Source: Leptoclinus maculatus
Taxonomy: Eukaryota; Chordata; Actinopteri; Perciformes; Stichaeidae
DNA: 64,000 bases
Assembly: GCA_032191485.1 (NCBI GenBank)
Contig: JAVDOI010000010.1
Span: 7,185,318 to 7,249,317, forward strand
Direction of reading: 5' to 3'
The notes under the pieces were generated by a model that was not told the DNA's origin, did not search any database, and was given only the letters and a program-made list of their open reading frames with translations. This document shows, in pieces, positions 1-13,129 of this stretch (positions are counted from its first letter, which is position 1; the number at the start of each line of letters is the position of its first letter). The position numbers and the translations under genes are program-made.

Positions 1-185
1 TAAAACTCACCAATTCAGATATATTCACACAGAAATGCAAATTTACACTGCCAGCTTCCCGAGAAATTGAGCCAAACTCTTGTCATTTTAAGCATTCATA
101 AGCATGCCTTACTGAAAAGTTAGTGAGCACATGGTGGCCTTATTGAGATAAAAAGGCAGTTTAAGAGGAAAAAAAGAAAGCTTAC

Positions 186-259
186 AGGAGCGAGACTTTC
201 CTGTGGTGGAGAAATCTTTCTTCTCGCAAACAGTCGTCTGGTCTTCGCTTGGCTCCAAA
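186..259 (-). CDS. Candidate internal exon, possibly second exon of the secreted protein begun at 5242
   Basis: A 74-base stretch is bordered on the minus strand by a good acceptor (pyrimidine-rich tract ending in tgtag at 260-264) and a good donor (gtaagc at 180-185). Its length fits the phase left by the signal-peptide exon at 5134-5242 (one spare base in, zero out), giving a basic peptide containing SQAKTRRLFARRK. That would be an odd continuation. A second frame, containing EDQTTVCEKKDFS, is also open, so the frame is not settled. The link to the upstream exon over 4.9 kb is inference from phase only, and the gene would continue beyond the left edge. Confidence 0.3.
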
Positions 260-1639
260 CTACAGTTGGAAATAACAGAAGAATCAATGGTTAAAAACAA
301 TCCACAAACATCCATTATTATACAGATGTTCTACTTTTTCTACTTTTTTCCAGTGGATGTCAATTCAGTTTTGAAGAAAAACAAAAACCTCACCATACCC
401 TCTTGAGACAGATATTCTGGTCACACATAAAAAAACAAAAACAAAACCAAGAAGCTTCATGTTTATCCTGCTCCTTTTGTTCTGTCAAGACACCACTTAG
501 CCTCAAAAGAGAAGTTTAACATGCAAAATTCCATACGAATATGTATCCCAGATGGGTGGGTATGGTCTGCCCTGGGGTCGTCTTACAGTCGGATGTCCCT
601 AGCTACTGTGAAGATGCACTAATTGTACTCTGAGCTTCTATTGGATGTCCAAACTCCTCGTTGTCCTCTGGGAATCTGCATCTTAATGTGGTGAATGGGT
701 TTATGTGTCCCTATAGGAGCTGTATTGTCGGGTTCAGTAAGCCTTTTTTTTTTGCCTTGGAAGATCCTATGCCCAAGGCAAAAAAGAGCAATTCGAGAAC
801 CCGAATGACTCGACCACAAATTGAAAGATAGCTCTGGAAATAAGCAAACCGGGATCCCCTCCTGGAGCCAGTGGTGGTGGCTTGGCAAGCATCCATGGGA
901 CAAGGTTGAGTTGCCACCATATGGACTCACCACCCACAGGGAGCGGGCTTAAGGTTCAGTGCATTGCCGGAGAACTTGGCACTCTGACACCGATTTTAAT
1001 CAACTGAAATGTATTTACTGCGAAGAATTTATTGCTAAAGTAGATGCACATTTTCCTCTAAACAAGCCAAGAAAGAAGCCTCACTGACAGCCGCGCAATT
1101 TGGGCGTCCTTTCATCTCCTTCAGAGACAAGTGATCATTCTGTCATCAGGTGGGCTTTGTAAGGCCTCATCTGGACGAGAAGAACAAGAGATTCTGCTTT
1201 CCTGGCTTCTTTCTTTGGTCCACGGCCATCCAGATGTAAGTGTTTTCAACACTTAATCAAATAAGGTTGTACAAAACATATCCTGCCTCTCTGCGTCATT
1301 TGTCAGCCAGTTGGCAGGAGGATGTATACTGAATACTAACGACACCCTAAGTTTCCCTCTAGCGCCACCAGCAGGTTAACATTTGTGTTTTTGTGTGAAA
1401 TGTCTTAATTCTGGTAAAGGTATCCATGTTGCCAAAAGAATAAGTTGTCATTACTTTGGTGATCCTGACTTTTCATCTAGCGCCTGATGAAAAGGTCAAA
1501 ATTATAATACGTCCGACATTTTGGTACAAGACTAACAACCATAGACTGTGTAAAATAGGGACGTAGTCTCCGTGACGTCACCCATGGGTTTCTGAGGAGC
1601 CTTGTGAAGCTCAAAGTGGGCAGGCCCCGGCCGCAGCCA

Positions 1640-2260
1640 TCTAGACAGTGACAACACAGACTAACTCTCAAGATGGACAAAAAGATGGATCATCGGTGGA
1701 GCGGAGTCGGGCCCGGGTCCTGAATGGAGGGCATACTGGCACCAATGATTTTCACTGCAGTCCTGGCGGTCCAGAAATGGATCTGAGGCAGGATGAAGTT
1801 CTTAAACTGGTGCAGGAGGTACATCCTCTGCTGGGCCTTTCTCCTGATGTTTCTATGTAGGAAGTCAAGGTTGACCGTTGTGTTCTGCAAACTTCACTAG
1901 GACGGTTGCAGGACACCATCCACTGACCTGTTCACCTGGTAACTGCCAGGGGTACAGCATGGGTCCTGTGATGTCCTTCAGGTGGGTAAACAACAGTGTT
2001 TCATGATCACAAACATCAGGGCAATGGGCCTGCAGTCATTTAATGCTGTGATGGAGGGTTTTTCTTGAGGACCAGGTTGTTTGTGAAGTATTTAAAGCAG
2101 GAGGGAACTCCAGTGATCTGTTGGTCTGTATGAAGATGACGGCCATCTGGTCAGCACAGACTTACAGACAGGAGGGGGACATACATCTGGGCCTGGTGCC
2201 CCTCTGATTATCTGTCTCTAAGGTGTCTCGAGGTGAAGACAGCTCCAAACGTTGGAAATG
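1640..2260 (-). mobile_element. Decayed non-LTR retrotransposon (LINE) fragment
   Basis: On the minus strand the peptide at 1690-1890 contains RRKAQQRMYLLHQFKNF followed by AVKIIGASMPSIQD. This resembles the region downstream of the reverse-transcriptase core in fish L2/Rex-type LINEs, where K.RQRLYFLRQLK and RIIG..LPS.. style motifs recur. The matching 2040-2230 stretch reads like the more upstream RT part in the same orientation. Frames are broken and large parts are missing, so this is a fossil. Clade assignment is from memory and approximate. Confidence 0.6.
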
Positions 2261-2959
2261 GATCATGACAATCAATGGTTCTTTTTTTTGTACATCTTAA
2301 CAGTAACTAACCGCACTGAGAACAGTATGTACAATACCATAAGTACAGTGTGTTTCTTTTTTTCTCCTGAATTAATCCGCCATGCCAGATCATCTGCACA
2401 GATTGGCATAATATATTAGAATATTTGAATTTGAAGCATTATCAGCTAATGGAAATAGTAGATAAGATTGTCAGTGTTCCAAAATATTTCAAAATGATTT
2501 GGCTCTACACCTCCTCTCTGCTGGCCATTCTTTGGATCATCGTGAAAACAAGCTTCATCAAAGTCAAACTACTCACCTTAGACACTGGCACCTTAAATTA
2601 TTTGTACGTATCGTTTATAAACTGGGCTAGGTGCTATGCAAGTTCACAAAGGCAACAAATCATAAACCCTCCTTCTTGGCTCAGACATCTTTCCCTCTGC
2701 CCCATGACTGATGGCTGCTGCTCCTTGCCCTCCAATCCTTTGACTAGTCTTTGGCCAGATGTTTAGACTTCATCCGTTATTTTTGAAGAAAATACCTTCA
2801 GCTCGGTGGTGTCTCGTGCCTCTCTTCCTGCTGATGCTGATCAACGTGCATATCTTCCTTTTTTTAGATATCGCCATTTGACTACTTGGAATACAACATA
2901 TTCTGGGAAACCAACATCTGTCTTCTTCACAAATTGTAATGAAACACTCGATTTTCACT

Positions 2960-3300
2960 ACACGATATTATAATATAAAAAATAAATAATAATAATAATA
3001 AAATAATTTTCCAATAACAATATTATCGCGACATCTATAGAACATTTTAAAAGAATAATAATGTTATCATGTGTCATATTCATCTTCAACTTTGTTCATT
3101 GTGTGTTTTGTCTCTTTTATAGCAAATTAATTACACTCATAATACGAGTGTAGGGTGGTAAAGTGTAAACAGCGTGATTTAAGATGTGATTATCTACACA
3201 CCATATTATACATGTATTATTAGCATGATATCAATATTTCAGTTTTTAAATATCGAGGATATGTTCAATACCAGTATATTGCAACACCCCTACATCCTAA
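2960..3300. repeat. AT-rich stretch with (AAT)n microsatellite
   Basis: A short run of aat units near 2984-3004 lies inside a very AT-rich segment. No open reading frame or RNA gene is evident. Confidence 0.6.
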
Positions 3301-3356
3301 AGGCTTCCCTTTAGTATAAATGTTCATAGTTTGATTGGTTTTCTGTCTAATAACAT

Positions 3357-3470
3357 TTTTTTATTTATTTTTATTTATTTTAACCTTTATTTAACCAGGT
3401 GAGTCCCATTGAGATCAAAAATCTCTTTTTCAAGGGAGACCTGGCCAAGACAGGCATTTTTGTGCTTATT
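3357..3470. repeat. Teleost interspersed repeat fragment (tttatttaaccagg type)
   Basis: The segment runs from tttatttt through tttaaccaggtgagtcccat, then a 'ttgagatcaaaaatctc' and 'caagggagacctggcc' block. This combination is a familiar high-copy interspersed sequence in fish genomes. Only a fragment is present and it has no coding potential. Confidence 0.6.
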
Positions 3471-3779
3471 TTAAGCTCCTACCACGAAACCACAAACTCA
3501 CACCTCCACACATTCTCAAATGCTTGATGAGTACTTAATACCAACCTCAAAGCTTTGTTTTACTGACCTCTTCTGGATGTCAGTTTCAAGTCTAGTACCT
3601 TCGACTCAGCATAACTGTTGGATTTGGCCCAGCAGTGATGTCACCGTAGTGACCATACACTCAGTACACTTCACCGCAGCAAGAACTTAAAGATGCAGCC
3701 AATTCCTAACTATATAATAAATAATGTTTGTTGTCTTCTGTAGTGACAAATCCACAGAGAATTACCACCATCCTCTACC

Positions 3780-4000
3780 GTTTCCCTCAGTGTTTCAGCG
3801 TCTTTCAGGGTTTTGCAGCTGCAACATGACTATTTTGGTGAAGTCTCACTAATTTCTTTTAAAGCTAGCGGCTTGCGAGTGAACACAGTAAGGCTCAGTT
3901 GGAGATCAAACACACAGCTGAGAGAGAGTGAATACTGGACCCACATTCACCAGGTGGCCAGAGAAACACGACTACGGCGTTGAAGTTCTGCGTCGACCGT
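3780..4000. repeat. Teleost interspersed repeat, copy 1
   Basis: The block 'gagagagtgaatactggac' followed by 'cattcaccaggtgg' recurs in diverged form at about 27,500-27,620, with the same order of motifs (agatcaaac..agagagtgaata.tgga..). It is non-coding and probably a short non-autonomous element. Confidence 0.5.
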
Positions 4001-5133
4001 GTATCAACCATTTGAAAACACTTTTGCTATATTAGCTGGCGTTATGTTACTTTAAAAAGGAACAAGTCCTGATCCAACTGTAAACAAACAGTTTACCCAG
4101 CACAGCATTTTCAATCTCAGGACTGGAACGTAATCATCAAATTGATTGACAGGTGTTTTTAGTGTACAAATTAACAGAAGACAATTACAAAATATAAGTT
4201 TTAGAAGTTTCTGTGGCTGTTGAAGGTTTGGCATTTATTATCTTTATAATACGTATTTATTACACAGGAATACGTTTGTGTGTTTTTTTTAAGTCAAACT
4301 CCTGGTAAAAATTATGGATTGGGGTATCAAGTGTGACAGATTCTGCACATGTCATGCTCATACTGTATTGAAACTACTCCCTCACTAAAGAAAACAAGCT
4401 GAATCAAACCAAAATGAAACCATGCTTTAGCCAAATTAAAGCTGTCACAAAGAATCTGAATACTGAGATGATCGGTCAGCCCAATAATTTGCTTTCAAAC
4501 TTTTTTGCTTCAAAAAAGTATAAGAGCATTGGTTTATTATAACAATATGCAGGATTGGTTAAAAGACAAAACATTTTTTAAATATAATTAAATATTCAAA
4601 GATTTATTCATGAATTAAATAATGTATACAGCCAGCAATAAAAGCTGGAAACCAAAAGATTTCAACATATCTACGTTTTTGGGTGTTGATAACTTGAGTT
4701 TGACAAAAAATAATCGGACTCATATGATTGCATTAGTGAGGAATTGAAAGCAAACTTCATTACAAAGCCTCCTCACAACAGATTAATAGTGATAATTGTA
4801 TGTGTTATTTCTTACGAAATTATATTTTTAAATACAAATTTAACCATGAGCAATAACTAACCTCCGACTCTTCTTAATTATTTTGCCTATTTGATGTTCT
4901 TACTGATTACTCTGCAAAACAAGTGTTTGTAATTTATGCATTTTAAAAGGGCACCCATAAATCTATGACAGTCATGTATTCATTTAACTAGTCGTTATGC
5001 TCCTTTATATTACGAGCTGCATGCACGGTGCAGCATTTGAACGCCCTTTAAAGACTCACGGCGCTAAATAAAGCAAATCAAATCAGTTTGAATGATTCAT
5101 ACACATGATTTAAAAAAAATGTGTGATACTCAC

Positions 5134-5242
5134 CTGTGTTATTCTCACTCTTCTTCACGTGTTGCTTAATGTCCTCTGCCCAGGACAGCGGGAACGCAAG
5201 TAGGAGAAAGCACAACAAGTGTCTGCCGGCTACCTTCTTCAT
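5134..5242 (-). CDS. First coding exon of an unidentified secreted protein (5' end only)
   Basis: The minus strand has an ATG at 5242 in a reasonable context, followed by a classic signal peptide: basic start (MKKVAGRH), a leucine-rich hydrophobic core, and a cleavage-like SWA-ED site. A charged segment with an N-glycosylation sequon (NNTG) follows. The exon ends at a good gtgag donor after 36 codons plus one base. I do not recognise the family. Upstream, at 5420-5427, is a TCACGTGA palindrome, and the region 5340-5450 is CpG-richer than its surroundings, which fits a promoter. The rest of the gene lies leftward, possibly including the exon at 186-259, and most of it would be outside the window. 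Confidence 0.65.
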
Positions 5243-5339
5243 GATGATGAGTCCTAAAAATCTGTCTCACGTTAATTGAATAAATCCAAGACTACCAGGC
5301 GCAACTGGTGGAATAATCTGTGATTGTACTTCTTCTACT

Positions 5340-5450
5340 TTAAAGCCTCTCTGTGAGGAGGTACCTCTCCCTATGACGTATGGGTGGGTGGCGAACGACA
5401 AAGACCGAAACGCGTCACCTCACGTGACGGGCTCGACGCACGACAAGAGA
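5340..5450 (-). promoter_or_regulatory. Probable promoter with TCACGTGA E-box
   Basis: This CpG-enriched stretch is 100-200 bases upstream of the signal-peptide exon. It contains the palindrome TCACGTGA (5420-5427) and a CRE-like tatgacgta (5371-5379). TCACGTGA is the core bound by MiT/TFE and USF factors. The regulatory role is inferred. Confidence 0.4.
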
Positions 5451-5585
5451 TGAATTGCCCTGGCAACAGACATCAGATGGGGCAAACGTAAGCAAGTACA
5501 GGGATTTAGGGATTTGGGGGCACGAGGCAAACCGGCCCATTTTGCCTTATATTCTCAGATGTTCACTGACTGAGAACCCTTTGGT

Positions 5586-5790
5586 GGTAAGAAGTACTCA
5601 CATCCTTTACTTGAGTAAAAGTATTCTACCAACACCACACCGTGAACAAAAGCCTACAAGTAAAAGTCCTGCATCTAAAACCTCACTTAACCTTACTTTA
5701 AAGTATGTCAGTATTATCAGCAAAATGTATAAAGATGTAAAACTATAAGTAGTCATTGTGCAGTAAAATGTTCCAAGTCAGTGTTTTACT
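5586..5790 (+). repeat. Teleost 'acttgagtaaaagta' interspersed repeat, copy 1
   Basis: It contains tactttacttgagtaaaagta-like motifs, then 'acaagtaaaagtcctgcat', then 'tcagcaaaatgta'. The same order of motifs occurs at 53,430-54,150. This is a high-copy fish repeat. It is read in one frame as a 97-codon ORF, but that ORF has no family resemblance. Confidence 0.65.
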
Positions 5791-5799
5791 ATATTATAT

Positions 5800-8700
5800 A
5801 TTATGCTGTTGGATTAATATCACTGCTGCATAAATGTGTGTGTTGGATTTACTGATATACCGATCCTCTGAATGAAGGACGACTCGCTCTATCACTGAGC
5901 CACATTCGCCCCAACCAGACCTTTGAATTTCTGCCCATTTCCAATTTTTCTTGCAGCAATACAAAATGGCCATTCATAGAAAAACATTTTGACGTGTTAC
6001 AGTGAGAAAAGCACAGATGTAAATATTACAAAAAGTTAGCATGTAGCAGCTTAATTTTCAGTGTCCTGGTATTGCAAAGTGCATGCTGGCTCACGGTGAC
6101 ACTGTCCTGGATCTAAATTGAACGGAGCCATTCTTAATGTTAGTAACACTATGTAAAAATGACTGCTGTGAAACAGACCTGTTATCAGGCTGGTCTATTT
6201 CCAGATTGACAAAAGTCAACCCTTTATTAGACTTAATTTGATATTGAACTAGAAAGGTGTACTCAGTAGAGTGCAGATCTCCACCAGGTGTAATGACGCA
6301 ACCAATGGGTTGTAAAGCATCGTACAACACACTTCATTCACATTTTAAAAAAGCGACAATGTCTGCAAGCAATTGGCTCGGTTAGCTGATAGCCAAACAC
6401 ACCACAAACTCTACATCAACTCTCGAGGCCCCTGCAGGCTGGGGTCTGGTTAAGCGTAGTGACTGAGGAGTCAGCGAGCAGTCAATGGCTGTGTGAAACA
6501 GGCAATAAAAGATGTTTTCAGAAAGTGTGATTTACTGCAACCAAGAGAGGTCCTTGAGCATGCAGCCATAAGTGGCCCCCCAAAATATAATGCAGTTTGC
6601 TGCAGCAGAATGCAACATTAGACACAGAGTTGCACACTCACTCACTCACTCACTCACTCACTCACGGACGCATGCACCCACATAACTGATTGCATGATCA
6701 GAGATAATAATGAAAAAAATACTGACCCTATTGTTTTATGTGTATTTGTCTCGCGTTTCTTTTAGGAACAATTTTAGCTTCCTTTCTAAAGCAGTACTTT
6801 TGATAATACTGGACTCAAAGAAGAACGCGTCATGGTATAAGGGAAAAGTGCCTTGTATTTGTTTCCTGTTGTTATCAACATAAAAATCATTGGAAAATAC
6901 ATGACCGATAAGAGTCAATGTAGTTAGAATAGTATAGAGTTCTAACTTAAGTTGACAGTGTTCGACACTAAACTATTCCCCCTTAGGTGCAGCTTTGGAA
7001 CACATACAACAAACCATCGTTCAGTGGGTACATGATTCATTTTATATGTAGCTATGGTGCATTGGAGGATAAATTACCGCCACAGCAGGATAGAATGATC
7101 CAATGGACGCATATAAATATAAAGTAATCTGACTCCTGTGTAGTTTTTGTTGGACCTGTACTTTATTTACTTTACTTTATCATTTCTCATCTGATGTTGA
7201 TGAAACTGGAGGTCAGGTTAAATCCACAGTTAAGCTATTGTTTGTCCTACTCTGCAAAAGTTATTTTAAGGAATTTGAGGCATCTCGTTAACTACAAAAT
7301 GCGAATCAGGTGATGGCATGGATAAAATACTTGGTATTTTTATTGGATACTTGCCTTCTGACAAGAAATGTCACTTAAAATGTAAGCATAAATAGCAGGC
7401 ACATGGTTTTATATCCTCTTCTTATGTAATCCAACCCTCGTCACATTAAGAGTGTTTGAAGACCTAAATGAAAGGTCTATAATACCTTAATGCTCCCTTT
7501 GAAAATAAGAGAAATAATGAGTCTTTCACATCTGGCAATTGTATGCAAACCTTTGAAAAGTGTAGATACAATAACTTACTTTAATGCTAGAGTCTCCTCT
7601 TTATTTGATGGACTTTTGGAGACTTAACTATCCAGCTGCAATGTTCATGTACTCATAGTCTTGCATTGTGTAGTTTTACTTTCTGAAAATGAAAAATGCT
7701 TTAGTCATATATGATCATTCTGCAGGATGTTAGATTAATGGTGATTCACAAACATTCCTAGGTATCCATTGGGAATTCAAAATGCTTTATTACTCCACAT
7801 AAATCAACTGCCAGGACAGGGTTTCAGGACTTCACTTAGGGACATTCAATTTGAAGATTTATGCAAATGTTAGTAGACAATTCTGACTAATGGTTAATGT
7901 TCTGTATACTGACAAACCCTTACATTTGCTGTTGAATCTTGTTAAAAGCCACTTAAGATCAATGTTTCAGAGCAAAGACAACCGCTAATAAAATCAATCT
8001 AATTGCAAGTCATGTGGACGGAGCAGTGGAACTGAAGGAAAATAAGATTAGTGGTGCAATATTAGAAACACAAACAGTACAAGGTCATTACTGTCGACCC
8101 ACTATATATCTACAATCTCTCCTGTAAGGCTGCCTGGTGTGCTGCTTTTGACAATTATCCAATAAATGCCACTCTCTCTGACAACGCCCAAATCCCCAGA
8201 AGCACCAGTCCCAATTTCACAGCCCATTACCAAACAGTGGACTGAGTGACCTTTAAGCTTTGGGGGAAGATGTGGCACCAACAAAGTTCGAGGTGAATGT
8301 GAGATTCTGGAAAATGCCAAAATATAAAAAACATTTATACTTTTTGGCTTACCATCATAGACAGTGGCCCCTCCAGTGTATAGGCTGGTTTCACAAAGAA
8401 ACACTGTGACTATGGAATAGCTATTTGACTTCCATTAGACGTCTCCATCTGTTGCACAAAGCTGTCCAGTTCTTTATGATTTTCGGACTAATATTCAATG
8501 ACTTCTGGGTAAATGAAGACTTGTTTCAAACTAAGAAACATGGCTGCTCAGCTCTGTTCATTCCAGCAGATAATGTTTCTTTGTTCAGCAATGAGTGTCA
8601 CAATACAACATTGCATTTAAAGCACAAAATGACGAGCCATGTTTTCCCCTTTTTTCCCCTTTTTCCCCCTTTTTCTGAGCTAGCCTGCCAGAAACCTTTT

Positions 8701-11100
8701 TATTTGTGAATCTATCAAACTTTCCTAGGAGCAAACGAAAGCCTGGCCTAACATTACTGACCAGTCAAAAATATCTTGCATGCATCTGTAAGAAAACCTC
8801 CAGTGCCTCCAAAGCTCCAGGTTCATTGTGTGCTTTACTGATATATTGCAAATGTCTTTGAGAACATGCACTAAAGCAGGCTATAAACTGAATGATAAGA
8901 GTCACTGAGGGGCCTTGTGTCAAAATATAATTTCAATAACTATATAATTCCAGTTGATATCATGCTTACATAGAACGTACTCCTAAATAGATGTATTTTT
9001 AATCAAATGATCACATTTTTTAAATATAAAAACAGCAGTCACGAGGAAGAATATTAATCAAGAATAGTAGTTTGTCCTGTTCTTGGGCCAAAGTTCAAAA
9101 TATAATGAATCTGGCATGTAACTGTGTGCACTGCATGGATTCATGAGTGCAGGCAACATGATACTCATAAAGCAAACAAAGGGGTCAACAGGGGCTTTCA
9201 TAGCAAATGATCCCCAAGACGGCTCCCACTGGACCGATCCAACCATGCAAACTGGGCTCAGCAACATCACCTCCATACATAAAATCATGCGTACCAGTAC
9301 CACGGGGAAGCCTTCAATGATGTGAAGTTGTGTAGTTCAGTAGTTGTGTTCTGGATGTTGCATTAAGATCGACTCAAAGCTATTCTCGCCCAAAAATCTA
9401 TCAACAACAACTAGATTGTGAGCAGTGATGCAAGATTTATGTCCACATTCAAGTCACCTTTTTTATTTCCAGGAAAATCTCCAACATTAGAACTTTCAAC
9501 CTCTGAGCTGTTGAAAGCAAAAAATAAAAGTTGACATTTTGCAGGTCAGGTAACATTTTGAAAACTGTCTGTACTCTTGAATGGCATCCTATTAAAGTCT
9601 TGGATGTCTTGTCATATTGATGTTCATGTGAGTAATCTGTAAGCAGGATGTTCCATGTTTTCTGTTCAGCTCTTTATAAATGTTGGGATTCTGACACCTT
9701 TTGGGCATCATTTTTGGGAATTATGACGTACTTGTGTCTCCACTGACTGATTCCAAGTCGGCTGATTCCAAGTAGGAGATGAAATCTACATAACTGTGTT
9801 CCATCATTATGGCCCTGACTTTTCCCTCATGCAGTAATGAACAGCAGGCAGAAAGCTGAACTTCTGACGTTCTGCCGTTGAGCGAGTGTGGGATTCACTT
9901 CACAGCAGAACATTTGTCTCCAAGGTGCTACATTTGTCTCCAATGTGCTATAATAGATGGATCAACACTGGACTGCAACTAAATACAAGTGATTCATTTA
10001 TTCATGCTGTTCGCGGTTTCTTCACCTACGGAAGTGTCATTGTTTTCACAAGTGTTTGTATGTCAAGTCAAGTCCAACTCTGAAACTTTGTGCTTCAAGT
10101 CCTAAATAAGTAATTATTGTTCTGCCTGCTGGTCTGCACCTTTATGCTTGTGCAATTCAATTTGCTGCTTTGGGATTGATTTAAAGTATTGCCTCATGCC
10201 AAGAACATGTGATTCACTGCAGAGTTTTTACAATATAATCTTTCATCTTTGGCCGTTGGGAGTTATTCCAAGTCAAAAGGCTCAAGTCCAAGTTAAGTCA
10301 CGAGTCATTGGTGTCTAAGTGAAAGTAGAAACACCCTTTTCAACATGAGTCGATTTATGGTGGGATTGTTATTATTTCTGTAAGGAGAACACAATGAATA
10401 AATAAAAATATAAAGCAGTAAGGCTCTCAGACATTCTGTATTGCTTTAAAATATTTATCCGTGCAACACACATGCATGTCATGATTTACTTTTATGCCGT
10501 GTGTTATGGGAAGTAACTTCTTTGAATGTGCATGTGGCAACCATTTTTACTTCTTTTTTTTTCAGCTTCCCTACACTTTTTATTCTGACATGTTCTTTTC
10601 ATTCAATTCCGTTTCATTGTACAATTTAAATAAAATGTACAAATGCATTCAGTGTGGCAGTACAAGTCTCTGCCCACGTCTGTTATTTGTTCTGTGACTC
10701 AAATACAATGAATGAAGTGAAACAAAGTGGCTCTTCAGTCTGATAATGACACAAGTATGAATGTTCTTCACATTTTGAGGGGTACAAATCTCAGCCCAAC
10801 TTGTGCTCAAGGTTTAGAGAGATGTCCTTGTGTGTGAAGAGCACATGAAAGCCCTGGAGGCAAATGTCTTCCATATGCTGTGTGATGAGAACAGAACATC
10901 AAGTTCCCGGGATCTCTTTGATTCAGGTGCAGTGGCTTTATCCTTGGTAACTGATAATACACTGCCACCTTCTGGTCATATTTGTCTTTCCACACTCATA
11001 GCAACATTATTAATAACAAGGTTCATTGCTGCTGTTAGTTGACAAGGACTCTTGAAGCTCTCCGAAGAAAGTGACAGGGATCTGTGGGAGAGGAATAATA
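5800..11100. other. Gene-free stretch
   Basis: I see no convincing exon on either strand. ORFs here are short, lack splice-site support and show no family motifs. Apart from the (ACTC)n run and a pyrimidine tract at 8641-8680 (ccctttttt blocks), it is ordinary AT-rich DNA. Confidence 0.5.
6635..6664. repeat. (ACTC)n microsatellite
   Basis: About seven perfect tetranucleotide units are present, within a gene-free region. Confidence 0.95.
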
Positions 11101-11109
11101 ATACCTCTT

Positions 11110-12900
11110 CTATGTCTGTGCACACAGAAGGTTGACTTTCTTCTTCAGGGAGGTGAAGTGGTTGTCCTTCTCCTCCAGTGTCTTCTTTAAAGTGTAAACT
11201 TCTCCCTGCTTTTCAAGGTATTCCCTCTGAAGATGATGGTTCCTCCAGAGTCTCACAAAAGCCTGTACAACAGACAACGGTTATCAGATTTCTTGACCTT
11301 AAGCCCTTGAGATAATATTTGTATGAAGAAAGTGACATCACCCTACTTTCCTCCAGACTGTCAAATGAACTAGGTGAGTCAACCAAACACAGAAAGTGTC
11401 TGACAGCTTCACTGAGAAGCACATAGATTGCCTCTCCTCCAGAAGATCCTCACCAGTTGTTTTCGAACCAGCACTTAGGAGGCAGGGCTCAACGAAAGCT
11501 GGGAAACCACTTTTTAAGTTGCAGCGAAGCAATGAAGGAATGGGTGAGAAAAGTGTGAAAGGTCGTTTATGATGATGAAAGCACTCACACTGACAAACGG
11601 AATGAAGATTAATGTCATGTGTATTGGATTAATTACAATGAGGCTGCAGATTGTATCACCCTGCAGATCTGTCCTTTGCCCACAAAGGTTCATCTTTTCA
11701 CACCACGATGATGCATAATTAACATTTTAGAGTGACAGGGGTGCATGATTGTTTCCCACCTTGTCGTTGAGACTGCAGAAGTCACTGTTCCTTCTAAAGA
11801 CCACCCAGCTGTCTCTTAAAAAACCTGCCACACGGAGGCCAATGCAGGCACCAAAAATGAGCTGTAATATCAGAGATCACCTGTACAGTCTCTGTAGTGA
11901 GCTGTTCTGAGTGTCTTAGCAAGTTAACACACAAATAGAACATAAATAAACATCAAATGGGGGTTTTAGGTGTATGCTGCTGCAAACTGTACTGACATGC
12001 TCACACATGATTTGGCTCATTCAATGGTAATGTGCCATCAACAAACAAGTTATGTAAGCTTTGTAAAGCTAGGAAGTCACATGATGTTAGTGTGACATCA
12101 CATATATCATCAGACAAAGTCCATGAAGTAGAATGTACGGGAGATTCCCTTTTGGTCCAGGACCTGCCAACTCCAGTCCAGTCTACTGGGAATGGGAAGT
12201 TAGATGATAGTCTTGCTGGATCATCAAAAACTGTAGACACGTTGTGTGACCTCCACAGTAGTTAAAACGCAGTCACTGATTTGTCAACACCCTCTGCTTT
12301 ACAGGGGGTTTCAGATTACAAGCGAGAAGTGTATCCAGTTCCCCAATCCAGAAATTTTCTATGATTGAAAATATAATACATTATTTTTATCTGATAAAAT
12401 TGTAAATAATAATGATACACACTTTAAATTGATAACATAATACGTTGATTGTTATGGGAAGTGTGGACAGTGCTTAGTGACAAATATTTAATATAATGTT
12501 ATTTGATTTATTATTATTATACGATTTTAACTATATTATACCACAAACAAATTTGACATTTTTAAAGGATTAATTTGGAACTTATGTTTGTGTTATAAAT
12601 TGTCTTCCTCTTGTCTGTGTATGGTCTTATTAAGTGAAACGCTGAATGGACGTGGGACGTATTGCCCGTCGCAGGAAAACCCCACGTTTGGGGAATTCCA
12701 ACATGTTAAAAAAAAAAAAGCCGATATGAACAGTTTATTTCCATCGAAAGTGAAACAAAAATCTGTATTTGAGGTTTAAACGTTACAATAATGTATTCAC
12801 TTTTAAACACCTCGTCATCATATTTGGGAAACTCAACACGGGAAACCTCACCCGGCCCGGACACGGAAAGGATTGACAGATTGATAGCTCTTTTGAAAGG
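11110..12900 (-). CDS. Unidentified membrane/helical protein gene, divergent from ripk2 (5' end incomplete)
   Basis: Four minus-strand exons join in phase: 12852-12900 (49 b), 12007-12230 (224 b), 11760-11861 (102 b) and 11110-11262 (153 b, stop TAG). The product is Ser/Asp-rich at first (SVSGPVFDDPARL.., then a stretch with SWTLSDDICDV). A short hydrophobic segment follows (LIFGACIGLRVAGFL), with positive residues after it. The last ~50 residues are a highly charged helix (REYLEKQGEVYTLKKTLEEK..), probably a coiled coil. The layout suggests a small membrane-anchored protein with a coiled tail. No in-frame ATG is visible in the 49-base exon, so the start must be in a further exon, perhaps near 13,030-13,150. 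The donor after the 224-base exon (gtgtga) is weak. I cannot name the family. Confidence 0.5.
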
Positions 12901-13129
12901 CTGTGTGTGGTCAAAGGCCCGTCAAACAATAAAATAAAACCCAGATCAACTCTGTCATTCTCTCGAAACGTCACTATGACCCTGAACGCATCGCACAAAA
13001 ACCCGGAAGTGTGTCGTCATTAGCAACAACAAAACCACCTGGGTTGACAGCGGCGCTGAGCGGCTCGCTGTCGTTGTTCCTCTTTGACTCAACCTGTGGC
13101 AGCTGGTTGGAGGCAGTCTGGCCGCATAA

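Noticed and set aside
9058..9303. 81-codon minus-strand ORF with a LPALMNP receptor-like motif
   Set aside because: Too short, no other receptor segment around it, and no splice support. Chance resemblance is likely.
11338..11532. Possible extra exon of the 11.1-12.9 kb gene (11,450-11,503)
   Set aside because: It has borders, but the required phase meets a stop. Skipping it gives a clean phase-0 join.
12032..12265. 77-codon plus-strand ORF with CKLCKARK
   Set aside because: It is antisense to a minus-strand exon with good acceptor and matching phase. No splice or family support on the plus strand.
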